A DNA stretch of 64,000 bases, taken from contig CAZKCO010000033.1 in NCBI GenBank assembly GCA_964551335.1, positions 1-64,000 of the forward strand. The letters run 5' to 3'. The stretch is from Tunicatimonas sp964551335. Its GTDB lineage: Bacteria; Bacteroidota; Bacteroidia; Cytophagales; Cyclobacteriaceae. The notes below the pieces were generated by a model that ran no database searches, was not told where the DNA came from, and saw only the letters and a list, made by a program, of their open reading frames with translations. Each line of letters opens with the position of its first letter. Within the stretch, counting starts at the first letter, position 1. Both the position numbers and the translations under genes were made by a program. Positions 16,246 through 26,142 of the stretch are shown in pieces.

Positions 16246-17769
16246 ATGAAAATACTAACTGCCGCCCAGACTCGCGAAGCCGACGCCAAAACAATTCAGA
16301 ACGAACCAATTGCTTCTATTGATCTGATGGAGCGAGCTTCCCGCCGATTTACCCATCGATTTGTGCAGCAATTTCCCGAACACAACTGTCCGGTTTATAT
16401 CTTCTGTGGGCTGGGCAACAACGGAGGCGACGGGCTGGCAATCGCTCGCATGCTGCTGGCCCAACGCTACGAAGTGTCGGTATTTATTATCGGAGAAGGA
16501 CAGGGCTCAGAAGATTTTGAGGTAAACCTAAAGCGCCTGGCCGATCACCCATCTATCAAGCGAATAAAAGACGCTTCGCAACTGCCAACCTTACCGGCTT
16601 CGGGAATTATTATTGATGCCATGTTTGGCTCGGGACTCAACCGACCATTAGAAGGACTATATGCTGACGCGGTGCGGTTTATCAACGAGACTAATTACAC
16701 CGTTGTAGCGGTCGATATTCCCTCCGGACTTTTCGCGGACCAAAGTATTGGGGAAAACGATCACGTAGTGCAGGCTGACTTTACGTATACTTTTCAGTTA
16801 CCTAAACTTGCTTTCCTGCTGCCGCAAAACGAGCCGTTCATAGGCGATTGGGCTACGCTAGATATTGGCCTGGATGCTCACTTCCTCCTCGAAGTAGAAA
16901 CTCAGTATCATTACCTCACCCACGACTGGATGAAGAAGCTGCGCCATAAACGTAAGTGGCATTCTCATAAAGGCGACTACGGCAAAACGATTATAGTGAG
17001 TGGCAGCTACGGAAAAATGGGAGCGGCCGTACTCTGCACCCACGCCTGCGCTAAAAGCGGAGCTGGATTACTTACGGTACACGTACCCCGCTGCGGCTAC
17101 GAGATCATGCAAATCTCAGTACCCGAAGCTATGACTACCGTAGACCAGAACGAACATCACTTTACCCATCTACAGCAGGATGGGCCGACCAGCTTAGATA
17201 ATTATGATGTAGTTGGAATTGGACCAGGTTTAGGCACTGAAGAGGCTACTGTTCGGGCAATGCATTCCTTATTGGAACAGGCTAGTACTCGAAATATGAG
17301 AATGGTGCTGGACGCCGACGCGCTAAATATTTGTGGGAAGCATCGGGAGCTACTGACTTTGATTCCTAAAGAATCTATTCTTACCCCTCACCCTAAAGAA
17401 TTTGAGCGGCTGACGGAGAAAGCCCAAAATGATTTCCATCGGTTGGAGTTACTCCGTGAATTCTGTCAGAAGTACGAAGTGTACGTCACCCTTAAAGGAT
17501 CACATACGGCTATTGGCACACCTGATGGAGCCATTTACTTTAACAGTACCGGAAACCCCGGTATGGCTACGGGTGGTAGCGGGGATGTACTCACTGGTGT
17601 GCTTACCGCGATGATTTCGCAAAAATACGATTCTCTTTCTGCTTCACTACTCGGCGTGTACCTGCACGGCTTAGCGGGTAATCTAGCTGCGGAAAAGCTT
17701 AGTCAGGAATCGCTGATCGCTTCCGACGTGATTAGCCATCTGGGCGGCGCCTTTAAGTCGCTGTACTAG
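16246..17769 (+). CDS. nnr: Bifunctional NAD(P)H-hydrate epimerase / ADP-dependent dehydratase
   Basis: 507 aa, fusion of the two repair enzymes for damaged nicotinamide cofactors. Residues about 1-215 form the YjeF_N epimerase domain (GNNGGDGLAIARML near 59-72, VDIPSGL near 162). Residues about 220-505 form the ribokinase-like dehydratase (HKGDYGKTIIVSGS, VGIGPGLG, LTPHPKEFERL, and the catalytic GGSGDVLTGVL). It converts R-NADHX to the S form and then dehydrates it with ADP. It stands alone, with an 94-nt gap to the next gene. Confidence 0.95.
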   Translation: MKILTAAQTREADAKTIQNEPIASIDLMERASRRFTHRFVQQFPEHNCPVYIFCGLGNNGGDGLAIARMLLAQRYEVSVFIIGEGQGSEDFEVNLKRLADHPSIKRIKDASQLPTLPASGIIIDAMFGSGLNRPLEGLYADAVRFINETNYTVVAVDIPSGLFADQSIGENDHVVQADFTYTFQLPKLAFLLPQNEPFIGDWATLDIGLDAHFLLEVETQYHYLTHDWMKKLRHKRKWHSHKGDYGKTIIVSGSYGKMGAAVLCTHACAKSGAGLLTVHVPRCGYEIMQISVPEAMTTVDQNEHHFTHLQQDGPTSLDNYDVVGIGPGLGTEEATVRAMHSLLEQASTRNMRMVLDADALNICGKHRELLTLIPKESILTPHPKEFERLTEKAQNDFHRLELLREFCQKYEVYVTLKGSHTAIGTPDGAIYFNSTGNPGMATGGSGDVLTGVLTAMISQKYDSLSASLLGVYLHGLAGNLAAEKLSQESLIASDVISHLGGAFKSLY

Positions 17770-17863
17770 AAAAACCCACCCGCTTTCATTACAATTCTGC
17801 CGGAAAATGAATAATTTATCCGGTCTATTGAACTGATTGATAGTCATCTACTTTATCTAAGTA

Positions 17864-20800
17864 ATGAGAAGCATTTTTTGGCTTATAGCGTTTTCCTCTA
17901 TTTTACTACTGCAACGCTGCGGTATTGACAAGCCAGAAGGAGTACTTCAGGCAGAAAGCTCTCTGCCCGATGAGATTGACTTTAACCTGCACGTAAAGCC
18001 GATCTTATCCGATAAATGTTTCTTTTGCCACGGCCCTGATCTTTCTAAACAGGAGGCTGGTCTACGATTGGATACTCGGGAAGGGGCTTACTCTAAGTTA
18101 GTTGATACCGGCAATCGGGCGGTAGTGCCGGGCAAAGTTGCTAAAAGTGAACTAGTACACCGGATCATTTCCGATGATGAGGAAGTGCAGATGCCCCCGC
18201 CTGAATCTAACCTCACACTTACCGACCGCGAAAAGGCCGTACTTATCCGCTGGATTGAGGAAGGGGCGGAGTACAAAAAGCATTGGGCGTTCATTAAACC
18301 CGAAAAAGTTGAGCCACCGCAAACTAAGTACGTCGCCCAGGCCAATAACGAAATCGACCACTTTGTCTTTCGGAAGCTGGAGCAAAACGGGTTAGGACCT
18401 CAGCCCGAAGCCGACCGGGAAACGCTAATTCGCCGCGTAAGCTTCGACCTGACCGGGCTTCCGCCTACCCTAGAAGAAATTGATGCTTTTCTCGCCGATA
18501 AATCAGATAATGCCTACGAAAAGGTAGTAGACCGATTACTGGCTTCGCCCCACTACGGCGAGCGGATGGCTACCGACTGGATGGACGTTTCACGCTATGC
18601 CGATACCCACGGTTATTCGGTAGATCGCTACCGCCCTATGTGGCCCTGGCGCGATTGGGTGATTGAGGCCTTTAACGATAATGTTCCTTACGACCAGTTT
18701 GTTACCTGGCAACTAGCCGGCGACTTGCTGCCTAACCCTACCCGGGAGCAACGCCTCGCCACGGGCTTCAATCGCAACCACGCCCAAAACATGGAGGGCG
18801 GTATTGTGAACGAGGAGTTTAGAGTAGAGTACGTAGCTGATCGCACGAATACGCTGGGAGCTGCCTTTTTAGGTCTGACACTGGAGTGCGCTCGCTGCCA
18901 CGATCATAAGTACGATCCCATCTCCCAGAAGGAGTATTTTCAGATGTTCAGCTTCTTCAATAATGTGGATGAAGCCGGCCAGATTTCCTGGGACGACGCC
19001 ATGCCCGTACCCACCATGCTGCTGACCGACGAAGATCAGGATAGCGTAATCCAGTCGCTCGACCAACAGATTAAAGTAAAGAAAGGAGAAATCGAGGCGC
19101 TGCTTGCTCAGAACGAATCACCGGAGAAAGGTCCTGCTACTGAGCAATGGTTGTCTACCGGCTTGGTAGCTCACTTTGATTTTGAAAAGACTGTTCAGGA
19201 TGAGTTCGTAAACCGGGTAAATCTGCAGCAGCGAGCGAAAGTTACTTTAGCCGAAGCTCACAACAACCCTCCTACCCTAACACCTACACTTGATGCAGGA
19301 AAATCTGGTCAAGGCTTGTTAACCAATGGCGATGATCCATTGACCTTGGGCACTATCGGAGGTTTTGATCGGGCGCAGCCATTTACCATCGGGGCTTGGT
19401 TTAAAGTCCCCGAGAAGCTGAAGACGGGCACCTTTTTTCACAAGGGGCAGGGAAGCATTATTTACAATTTCCGGGGCTATTACCTATCGCTGAAGGAAGA
19501 TAAGCTAGAGATACTGATGGCCCACACTTGGCCGTATAACTGTATTATCAAGCGAGCATCTTCGGGTATACCTAAAGATGAATGGTTTCATCTGGCGCTC
19601 ACGTACGACGGCTCCAGTGAGGCCGACGGATTGCGGGTATACGTAAACGGTGAGGCCGTAGCCATGACCGCTGAAAAGGATAATCTCTATAAAGATATTG
19701 TACTATCAAATCTGGAAACCGAACCAGGACTGAAGTTCGGTGCGGTATGGCGGGGTACCGGTATCCGCAACTCGGTAATCGACGACATAAAAGTATACAA
19801 CCGCGAACTGGCCCCGACCGAGGTTCAGGCTTTAGCCGGAATAAGCGGCGAGTTAGACAAGCAGCAGGTAGCAGGAGTTTATCAAATACACAGCCCTGAT
19901 TATTTGGCTTTGTTAAACGAGCTACAATCACTCCGAACCAGGCAAAATGATTTGGTTGAATCCTTGCCGGAAGTGATGGTGATGGAAGAGCAGGCCGAAA
20001 AGCGGAAGACGTACATACTTGATCGCGGCTCCTATGACGCTCCCACTGAGGAAGTAGAACCTACTACGCCGCAAAGTATTCTCACCTTCGCCGACAGCCT
20101 GCCGAAGAATCGTTTAGGATTAGCCAGATGGATGTTCTCCCCTGATAATCCGATCACTGCCCGGGTGATTGTAAACCGATACTGGCAGGCCTACTTCGGG
20201 CGGGGTATTGTGGCTTCTGCGGCTGATTTTGGCAATCAGGGCGATCTGCCTACTCATCCGGAATTGCTCGACTGGTTAGCGATTCAATTTATGGAATCGG
20301 GCTGGGACATAAAGGCCATGCAAAAACTCATCGTGATGTCGGCGGCCTATCGGCAGTCATCGCAAGTCAGTGATTTTGCTTTAGAGAAAGATTACGATAA
20401 CGCCTTAATCTCCCGTGGGCCTTCGGTGCGCCTCACCGCCGAAATGCTGCGGGATAACGCCTTATTCACCAGCGATCTGTTAGTGAAAAAGATTGGTGGT
20501 GAAAGCGTAAAGCCCTACCAACCAGAAGGGCTATGGAAAATCAGCGGCAGCACCTACGTGCCTGATTCCGGAGAGAAACTGTACCGGCGCAGCCTTTACA
20601 CGCTGTGGAAACGGACGGTGCCGCCTCCCACGATGAACACGCTGGATGCTCCTACCCGTAGCTACTGCGTAGTAACCCGGCAGAAGACCAACACTCCGCT
20701 ACAATCACTGGTATTGCTCAACGATCCGCAGTTTGTAGAAGCCAGCCGCGCACTAGCCGCTAGGATATTAACTACTTACCCGGAAAATCATAGCACTCGA

Positions 20801-21040
20801 CTTACCAATATCTACCGAACGCTTACTTCCCGGACTCCAAGCGAAGCCGAACTGAAGCTGATTGATGAGTTCTTTGGCAAGCAGCGGGAAGATTTTAACC
20901 AGCACCCCGAGAAACTAACGGGTTGGCTCAACACCGGCGAATTTCAGGCGAAAGCCAGCCTTGATCCACCGCAGTTCGCGGCTTACGCCGTAGTGGCCAG
21001 CATGGTGATGAACTCCGATGCCGCGATTATGAAACGATAA
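17864..21040 (+). CDS. Planctomycete-type cytochrome c protein with DUF1549, LamG-like and DUF1553 domains
   Basis: 1058 aa. An N-terminal signal is followed by a c-type haem motif CFFCH (Cys52, Cys55, His56), as in PSCyt1 domains. DUF1549 covers about 150-360 and has a second CxxCH (CARCHDHKYDP). A LamG/concanavalin-like insert sits at about 430-640 (FDFEKTVQDEF to IDDIKVYNRELAP). DUF1553 covers about 720-1010 (NPITARVIVNRYWQ, RQKTNTPLQSLVLLNDPQF). The role is unknown; such proteins are abundant in Planctomycetes and are thought to work with DUF1501 proteins on polymers outside the cytoplasm. The partner DUF1501 gene follows after 5 nt, an obvious operon. Cys19 may be a lipid-modification site, but the lipobox is poor. 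Confidence 0.9.
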   Translation: MRSIFWLIAFSSILLLQRCGIDKPEGVLQAESSLPDEIDFNLHVKPILSDKCFFCHGPDLSKQEAGLRLDTREGAYSKLVDTGNRAVVPGKVAKSELVHRIISDDEEVQMPPPESNLTLTDREKAVLIRWIEEGAEYKKHWAFIKPEKVEPPQTKYVAQANNEIDHFVFRKLEQNGLGPQPEADRETLIRRVSFDLTGLPPTLEEIDAFLADKSDNAYEKVVDRLLASPHYGERMATDWMDVSRYADTHGYSVDRYRPMWPWRDWVIEAFNDNVPYDQFVTWQLAGDLLPNPTREQRLATGFNRNHAQNMEGGIVNEEFRVEYVADRTNTLGAAFLGLTLECARCHDHKYDPISQKEYFQMFSFFNNVDEAGQISWDDAMPVPTMLLTDEDQDSVIQSLDQQIKVKKGEIEALLAQNESPEKGPATEQWLSTGLVAHFDFEKTVQDEFVNRVNLQQRAKVTLAEAHNNPPTLTPTLDAGKSGQGLLTNGDDPLTLGTIGGFDRAQPFTIGAWFKVPEKLKTGTFFHKGQGSIIYNFRGYYLSLKEDKLEILMAHTWPYNCIIKRASSGIPKDEWFHLALTYDGSSEADGLRVYVNGEAVAMTAEKDNLYKDIVLSNLETEPGLKFGAVWRGTGIRNSVIDDIKVYNRELAPTEVQALAGISGELDKQQVAGVYQIHSPDYLALLNELQSLRTRQNDLVESLPEVMVMEEQAEKRKTYILDRGSYDAPTEEVEPTTPQSILTFADSLPKNRLGLARWMFSPDNPITARVIVNRYWQAYFGRGIVASAADFGNQGDLPTHPELLDWLAIQFMESGWDIKAMQKLIVMSAAYRQSSQVSDFALEKDYDNALISRGPSVRLTAEMLRDNALFTSDLLVKKIGGESVKPYQPEGLWKISGSTYVPDSGEKLYRRSLYTLWKRTVPPPTMNTLDAPTRSYCVVTRQKTNTPLQSLVLLNDPQFVEASRALAARILTTYPENHSTRLTNIYRTLTSRTPSEAELKLIDEFFGKQREDFNQHPEKLTGWLNTGEFQAKASLDPPQFAAYAVVASMVMNSDAAIMKR

Positions 21041-21045
21041 CCTAC

Positions 21046-22488
21046 ATGAACCAATTAGATACACTTTCCGACCATTTAAACCGCCGTGAATTTCTCCGAA
21101 AATCCGGTATGGGGCTGGGAGCGATTGCTCTGGGTGCAATGGTAAATCCTACTAACGGGATTGCTGCTCCTTTTTCGGGCGGAACTCTCGGGGCTCCTCA
21201 CTTTGCTCCCCGGGCGAAGCGGGTGATTTATCTGTTTCAAAGTGGCGGCCCCTCTCAGCTCGAGACCTTTGATTACAAGCCTCGCCTCGAGCAAATGAAC
21301 GGTGAAGAACTGCCTGATTCGGTACGAGGTGGACAGCGGCTCACGGGCATGAGTGCCGGTCAGTCTTCCTTTCCGCTGGCGGGTTCGCAGTTTAGTTTCG
21401 CCCGCTACGGGCAGAGCCAGACCTGGGTAAGTGAGCTACTACCGCATACCGCTAAGATGGTCGACGAGCTCTGCTTCATAAAGTCGCTACATACTGATGC
21501 AATCAATCACGATCCGGCTATCACATTTTTCCAAACTGGTTCCCAGCAGGCTGGTCGCCCGAGTATTGGCGCTTGGCTTAGCTATGGCTTAGGGTCGGAT
21601 AATGAGAATTTGCCCTCGTTTATCGTGCTGGTTTCTAAAAATGCCGGGGGTCAACCGCTGTACGCTCGTTTGTGGGGCAACGCCTTTCTTCCCTCCAAAC
21701 ATCAGGGAGTACAGTTCCGCTCGGGCAAAGACCCGGTGCTATTTTTAAACGATCCAAACGGCTACCACCGGCAGGACCGGGCGCAGATGCTGGATTATCT
21801 TCAACAGCTAAATCAACTCCAGTACGAAGCCCACGGCGACTCCGAAGTGCTGAACCGAATTGCCCAGTACGAGATGGCCTTCCGAATGCAAACCTCGGTA
21901 CCGGAAGTAACCGACCTCAGTAATGAACCCGACTGGGTGTTTGATATGTACGGCCCCGACTCCCGTAATCCGGGCACCTACGCCGCTAACTGTCTGCTGG
22001 CTCGCCGACTTATTGAGAACGATGTGAAATTTGTGCAGCTTTACCACCAGGGTTGGGATCAGCACGGTAACCTACCGGGGGGTATTAAAAATCAGTGTCA
22101 GGCTACCGATCAGGCCTCAGCCGCCTTAGTGAAAGATCTAAAACAGCGCGGGTTACTGGAAGATACACTGGTAATTTGGGGCGGTGAATTTGGCCGAACG
22201 AACTATTCGCAAGGCAAGCTGACCAAGACCAACTACGGCCGCGACCATCATCCCCGTTGTTTTACTATCTGGATGGCCGGCGGCGGAGTAAAACCTGGTT
22301 TCAGCTTAGGTGAAACCGATGAGTTCGGCTATAACATCACTAAAGATCCGGTCCACGTCCACGACTTTCAGGCCACCCTACTGCATTTGCTGGGCATTGA
22401 CCACGAACGGCTTACCTTCAAGCATCAGGGCCGCCGCTACCGCCTTACCGATGTGCACGGGCACGTAGTGAAAAGTGTGTTGGCGTAG
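21046..22488 (+). CDS. DUF1501 protein, Tat-exported
   Basis: 480 aa. The twin-arginine signal NRREFLRKSG (Arg13, Arg14) is followed by a hydrophobic segment, so export in the folded state through Tat is expected. The domain belongs to the sulfatase/alkaline phosphatase-like fold: FQSGGPSQLETFDYKP, ITFFQTGSQQAGRPSIGAWLSYGLG, VIWGGEFGRT and GRDHHPRCFTIWMAGGG are all present. It is the standard partner of DUF1549/DUF1553 proteins, whose gene ends 5 nt upstream. Substrate unknown. Confidence 0.92.
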   Translation: MNQLDTLSDHLNRREFLRKSGMGLGAIALGAMVNPTNGIAAPFSGGTLGAPHFAPRAKRVIYLFQSGGPSQLETFDYKPRLEQMNGEELPDSVRGGQRLTGMSAGQSSFPLAGSQFSFARYGQSQTWVSELLPHTAKMVDELCFIKSLHTDAINHDPAITFFQTGSQQAGRPSIGAWLSYGLGSDNENLPSFIVLVSKNAGGQPLYARLWGNAFLPSKHQGVQFRSGKDPVLFLNDPNGYHRQDRAQMLDYLQQLNQLQYEAHGDSEVLNRIAQYEMAFRMQTSVPEVTDLSNEPDWVFDMYGPDSRNPGTYAANCLLARRLIENDVKFVQLYHQGWDQHGNLPGGIKNQCQATDQASAALVKDLKQRGLLEDTLVIWGGEFGRTNYSQGKLTKTNYGRDHHPRCFTIWMAGGGVKPGFSLGETDEFGYNITKDPVHVHDFQATLLHLLGIDHERLTFKHQGRRYRLTDVHGHVVKSVLA

Positions 22489-22500
22489 AAAGCCTAGACT

Positions 22501-23106
22501 GTGGAAGATTGCTATCGCACCCTGAATGGCTCTTCAGAAGGCTCTTACCGGGAAAAGGGGAGTAAGTTTTATGCTTTTGCCTACCCAGTGGTTTCAGAGG
22601 AAGAAGTGCAGGCTCGTTTGGATGAACTTCGGAAAAAATTTTACGATGCCCGCCATCATTGCTACGCATTCATACTAAAGCCCCGGGAAGGACAGGAAGA
22701 AATCTACCGGGCCAGTGACGACGGCGAACCATCCCACTCGGCCGGAGATCCTATTCTGGGACAAATCCGTTCTCATCAACTGCTGGATGTATTGATTGCA
22801 GTAGTTCGCTACTTTGGCGGAACTAAACTGGGAGTAGCGGGGCTCATCCATGCCTATAAAACGGCTGCCGCTGATGCTATCTCGAATAATAACATCGTTG
22901 AAAAGTACGTGGAGCGCAGTATCAGTGTTGAGTTTGAGTACGCTGCAACTGCTGGCGTTACTCGAATTATTGACCAGTACTCACTCACCATTGTGAACCA
23001 GTCCTTCAGCGCAACCTGCCAGTATCAGCTATCGGTACGATTACGCGACTACCCGGCTGTGCTTTCCCATTTATTCGAGTTGGATATGGTGACTATTAAA
23101 CATTGA
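22501..23106 (+). CDS. YigZ/IMPACT family protein
   Basis: 201 aa starting with GTG (VEDCYRTLNG); the frame begins 12 nt after the DUF1501 stop. The IMPACT N-terminal domain is clear: EGSYREKGSKFYAFAYPV, ARHHCYAFIL, ASDDGEPSHSAGDPIL and VVRYFGGTKLGVAGLIHAYKTAA. A smaller C-terminal ferredoxin-like domain follows. The family has been linked to translation and nucleic-acid binding, but its exact role in bacteria is not settled. It may be translated from the preceding operon. Confidence 0.92.
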   Translation: MEDCYRTLNGSSEGSYREKGSKFYAFAYPVVSEEEVQARLDELRKKFYDARHHCYAFILKPREGQEEIYRASDDGEPSHSAGDPILGQIRSHQLLDVLIAVVRYFGGTKLGVAGLIHAYKTAAADAISNNNIVEKYVERSISVEFEYAATAGVTRIIDQYSLTIVNQSFSATCQYQLSVRLRDYPAVLSHLFELDMVTIKH

Positions 23107-23131
23107 TTTTTGCAGCGGGTTATCTTACCCT

Positions 23132-23869
23132 ATGGAGTCAGAAACCACCCGACCAATTTTTTTAACGGCCCGCTGGAAGTACCTGCTGATGGCGAACTAC
23201 GCAGTTGATCCGGCAATATTAGCTCCTTATGTGCCGCGAGGTACCGAGTTGGATTACTTTGAGGGGCAAACCTACGCCAGCATTGTTGGCTTTCGCTTTC
23301 TGGATACCAGACTGCTGGGTATTCCCGTCCCTTTTCACCGTAACTTCACGGAGGTGAATCTTCGTTTTTATGTGCGCTACCGGGCGGCTGACGGATGGCG
23401 GCGGGGCACCTCCTTTATTAGTGAAATAGTACCCAAACCAGCTATTGCCTGGACTGCCAATCTAGTTTATCGTGAGCACTACGCTTACGCTCCCACCCAC
23501 TATATGATAGACCCCGGACTTAAAAATTTACGGGTAGCCTACGAATGGAAGAAAGGAGGCCGAAACTTTGTCCGGGCCAGAGCCGATCCAGACGCCCAAC
23601 CATTAAAAAGTGGGTCTATTGAAGAATTTATTGCCCAACACTACTGGGGTTACAATGCTTACAGCGATACCACTACCTTGGAATACGGGGTGGAACATGT
23701 GCCCTGGTCGTATTATCTGGTGACTGATTTTCGTTCGCACTATCATACCGAAGTTCTCTACGGAGCCGACTTCGTTCCCTACCTCAGCCAGCAGCCAGCT
23801 TCGGTATTTATTGCCAATGGTTCGGATATCATCGTCCGTAGGGGAAGTAAAATATCTGTAAATAACTAA
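23132..23869 (+). CDS. DUF2071 (YqjF-like) family protein
   Basis: 245 aa. Family features seen: TARWKYLLMANYAVDPAIL at the N-terminus, LAPYVPRGTELDYFEGQ, ASIVGFRFLDTRLLG, FTEVNLRFYVRY and, towards the end, VPWSYYLVTDF. The fold is related to acetoacetate decarboxylase-like proteins, but the catalytic lysine of that family is not evident and the role is unknown. It lies 25 nt after yigZ on the same strand. Confidence 0.85.
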   Translation: MESETTRPIFLTARWKYLLMANYAVDPAILAPYVPRGTELDYFEGQTYASIVGFRFLDTRLLGIPVPFHRNFTEVNLRFYVRYRAADGWRRGTSFISEIVPKPAIAWTANLVYREHYAYAPTHYMIDPGLKNLRVAYEWKKGGRNFVRARADPDAQPLKSGSIEEFIAQHYWGYNAYSDTTTLEYGVEHVPWSYYLVTDFRSHYHTEVLYGADFVPYLSQQPASVFIANGSDIIVRRGSKISVNN

Positions 23870-24057
23870 GTCCCCTCTTTAGATTTCTCGCACGTCAATC
23901 CCGCTTCTGCTTCTGAGATTCACTTATTGCTTTAGTGTTTAGTCCTTCTGGCCATTTTCCGCTTTACTCTTCATCAGCGCTGATTTAGTGGTAGGGCCGT
24001 CGCATATTGAAATAAAAAACTTATCTTCCCTACCAATAAAACCTACATTACCCAACC

Positions 24058-25599
24058 ATGCTCAATTTATCCTCCCTTCTCGAGAGCAGCGCCAAGAAAT
24101 TTCCCACGAAACCTGCTTTTGTATTTGCCGATCAATCGCTAAGCTTTGCTCAGATTAACGCGGCGGCCAATCAGGTAGCGAATGGGCTCATTAGCCGGGG
24201 AATTGGCCCGGGCGATAACGTGGCATTAAGTTGTTTGAACCTTCCTTATTTTCCCATCATTTACTTCGGTATTCTTAAAGTGGGCGCCCGGGTAGTTCCG
24301 CTGAGCGTATTACTTAAAAAAGATGAGATTGCCTACCACCTGACTGATAGCCAAGCCAAGGCGTATTTTTGTTTTACCGGAACTGAGCAGTTACCAATGG
24401 GCCAAATGGGATACAGTGGTTTCAACGAAGCTCCCAATTGTGAGCACTTTTTTATGGTTATGCCTACGCCTGATATGCCCTCGAGCATTGATGATACTAC
24501 CACGTTTGGCCAGTTAGTGCATCAACAGGGCCCTAGCTTTGAGACTTACCCGACGGGTGCTGAAGATACTGCGGTTATCATCTATACCTCTGGTACCACC
24601 GGTAAACCCAAGGGGGCCGAGCTTACTCACTCTAATTTGTTGCAGAATGCTATTCTCTCATCGGATCTAATACAGCTATCTTCAGAAGATAATATTCTGA
24701 CTGTTCTTCCGCTCTTTCATATTTTTGCCATGACAGTGTTAATGAATGCGGGTTTATACCGGTCAGCCACCAACGTTTTGCTTCCTCGCTTCGACGCCGA
24801 AACGGTACTTGGCCTCATGCAAAAACACGAAATCTCCGTTTTTGCCGGAGTGCCTACCATGTACTGGGGACTCAATCATCATAGCACACGTGACGTTGAT
24901 TATACTAAAATCGCTAAAAACCTTAAAATTGCTGTCTCGGGCGGGGCCTCCCTACCTATTCAGGTGCTGGAGGACTTTGAACAAAGCTTTAACGTTCCCA
25001 TTATTGAAGGCTACGGCATGTCCGAAGGCTCTCCGGTTGTAACTTTCAATCAGCTTGATGTTGGCCGGAAGCCAGGGTCAATCGGCACCCCCGTTTGGGG
25101 CGTAGATGTGAAGATCGCTGACGAGAATGGACAGGAGGTACCTGTCGGTGAGAAAGGCGAACTTCTGTATCGGGGCCACAACGTAATGAGAGGCTACTTC
25201 AACAATTCCGAAGCGTCCGCTGAAGCTTTAAAAGATGGTTGGATGCATTCGGGAGATATTGCCTATCAGGATGACGATGGCTTTTTCTTCATTGTTGACC
25301 GTACGAAGGATATGATTATCCGCGGTGGTTTGAATGTTTACCCTCGGGAGGTGGAAGAAGTAATGATTAAACATGAGGCAGTTTCTCTGGTGGCAGTGAT
25401 TGGAGTTCCCGATGAGGAGTTCGGTGAGGAAGTGAAGGCATTTGTTGTGCTGAAAGAAGGAGCTAATGTTACTGATGGTGAACTCATTACCTGGACGAAA
25501 GAGCACATCGCCGATTATAAGTACCCTCGCATGGTTGAGTTTCTTGATAGCCTTCCGATGAGTGCCACCGGCAAAATTCTGAAGAAAGAGCTACGCTAG
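24058..25599 (+). CDS. Long-chain fatty acid-CoA ligase (AMP-forming)
   Basis: 513 aa, typical for the ANL superfamily. It activates a carboxylic acid with ATP and transfers it to CoA in the cytoplasm. Seen: the P-loop-like IIYTSGTTGKPKGAELTH (about 176-193), the GYGMSEGSPVV motif, HSGDIAYQDDDGFFFIVDRTKDMII and the C-terminal PMSATGKILKKEL with the catalytic Lys. It is close to medium/long-chain enzymes such as FadD; substrate length cannot be told. An acyl-CoA dehydrogenase and a dienoyl-CoA-reductase-like SDR elsewhere in the window fit beta-oxidation. Confidence 0.93.
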   Translation: MLNLSSLLESSAKKFPTKPAFVFADQSLSFAQINAAANQVANGLISRGIGPGDNVALSCLNLPYFPIIYFGILKVGARVVPLSVLLKKDEIAYHLTDSQAKAYFCFTGTEQLPMGQMGYSGFNEAPNCEHFFMVMPTPDMPSSIDDTTTFGQLVHQQGPSFETYPTGAEDTAVIIYTSGTTGKPKGAELTHSNLLQNAILSSDLIQLSSEDNILTVLPLFHIFAMTVLMNAGLYRSATNVLLPRFDAETVLGLMQKHEISVFAGVPTMYWGLNHHSTRDVDYTKIAKNLKIAVSGGASLPIQVLEDFEQSFNVPIIEGYGMSEGSPVVTFNQLDVGRKPGSIGTPVWGVDVKIADENGQEVPVGEKGELLYRGHNVMRGYFNNSEASAEALKDGWMHSGDIAYQDDDGFFFIVDRTKDMIIRGGLNVYPREVEEVMIKHEAVSLVAVIGVPDEEFGEEVKAFVVLKEGANVTDGELITWTKEHIADYKYPRMVEFLDSLPMSATGKILKKELR

Positions 25600-25636
25600 T
25601 TGATTTAAACTAATCTTAATACCAAATTAGCTGCCA

Positions 25637-26092
25637 ATGGAAAATAGAAAAACAGTGGCTTTGGTGGCCCATGATAACAAAAAGCCAGATTTGCTCGATT
25701 GGGTTCGCGAACATATGGACCTGATGGTGAATTACCAACTTTACGCTACCGGCACTACGGGTACTTTTCTAATGGATGGAACCAAGGACATCGGCTCTCT
25801 GGACATTCACAAGCTTCTTAGTGGGCCGCTGGGCGGTGACCAACAGATTGGAGCCAAGATTGCCGAAGGCGAGATTGATTTTCTGGTTTTCTTCTGGGAT
25901 CCCCTGGAACCCCAACCTCACGACCCGGATGTAAAAGCATTGCTACGCATTGCGGTTACCTGGGATATCCCTTTTGCCTGCAACCGGGCCTCGGCTAACT
26001 TCCTGTTTGCTTCCGCCCAGTTAGCTGATGATTACCAGCGACAAGATCCGGATTTTACCAGCTATCTTCAGCGCCCGGTTAAGTCGAAATAA
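25637..26092 (+). CDS. mgsA: Methylglyoxal synthase
   Basis: 151 aa. It converts dihydroxyacetone phosphate to methylglyoxal and phosphate, a bypass that relieves sugar-phosphate stress. Family marks seen: ALVAHDNKKPDLLDWV, LYATGTTG (phosphate binding), GPLGGDQQIGAKIAEG with the catalytic Asp, and FFWDPLEPQPHDPDVKALLRIA. It lies 37 nt after the acyl-CoA ligase and may be co-transcribed. The stop overlaps the A-rich side of a hairpin that terminates the convergent AraC gene. Confidence 0.96.
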   Translation: MENRKTVALVAHDNKKPDLLDWVREHMDLMVNYQLYATGTTGTFLMDGTKDIGSLDIHKLLSGPLGGDQQIGAKIAEGEIDFLVFFWDPLEPQPHDPDVKALLRIAVTWDIPFACNRASANFLFASAQLADDYQRQDPDFTSYLQRPVKSK

Positions 26093-26113
26093 AAAAGCCC
26101 AGCAGTACTGGGC
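26088..26113 (-). terminator. Rho-independent terminator of the AraC-family gene
   Basis: Stem GCCCAG (26097-26102) / CTGGGC (26108-26113) with a 5-nt loop; on the minus strand it is followed by TTTTTT. It lies 30 nt after the AraC stop. On the plus strand no U-tract follows, though the hairpin may still slow transcription from mgsA. Confidence 0.8.
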
Positions 26114-26142
26114 CTCTCGTCATTAGCTCGTGTAGTAATACT

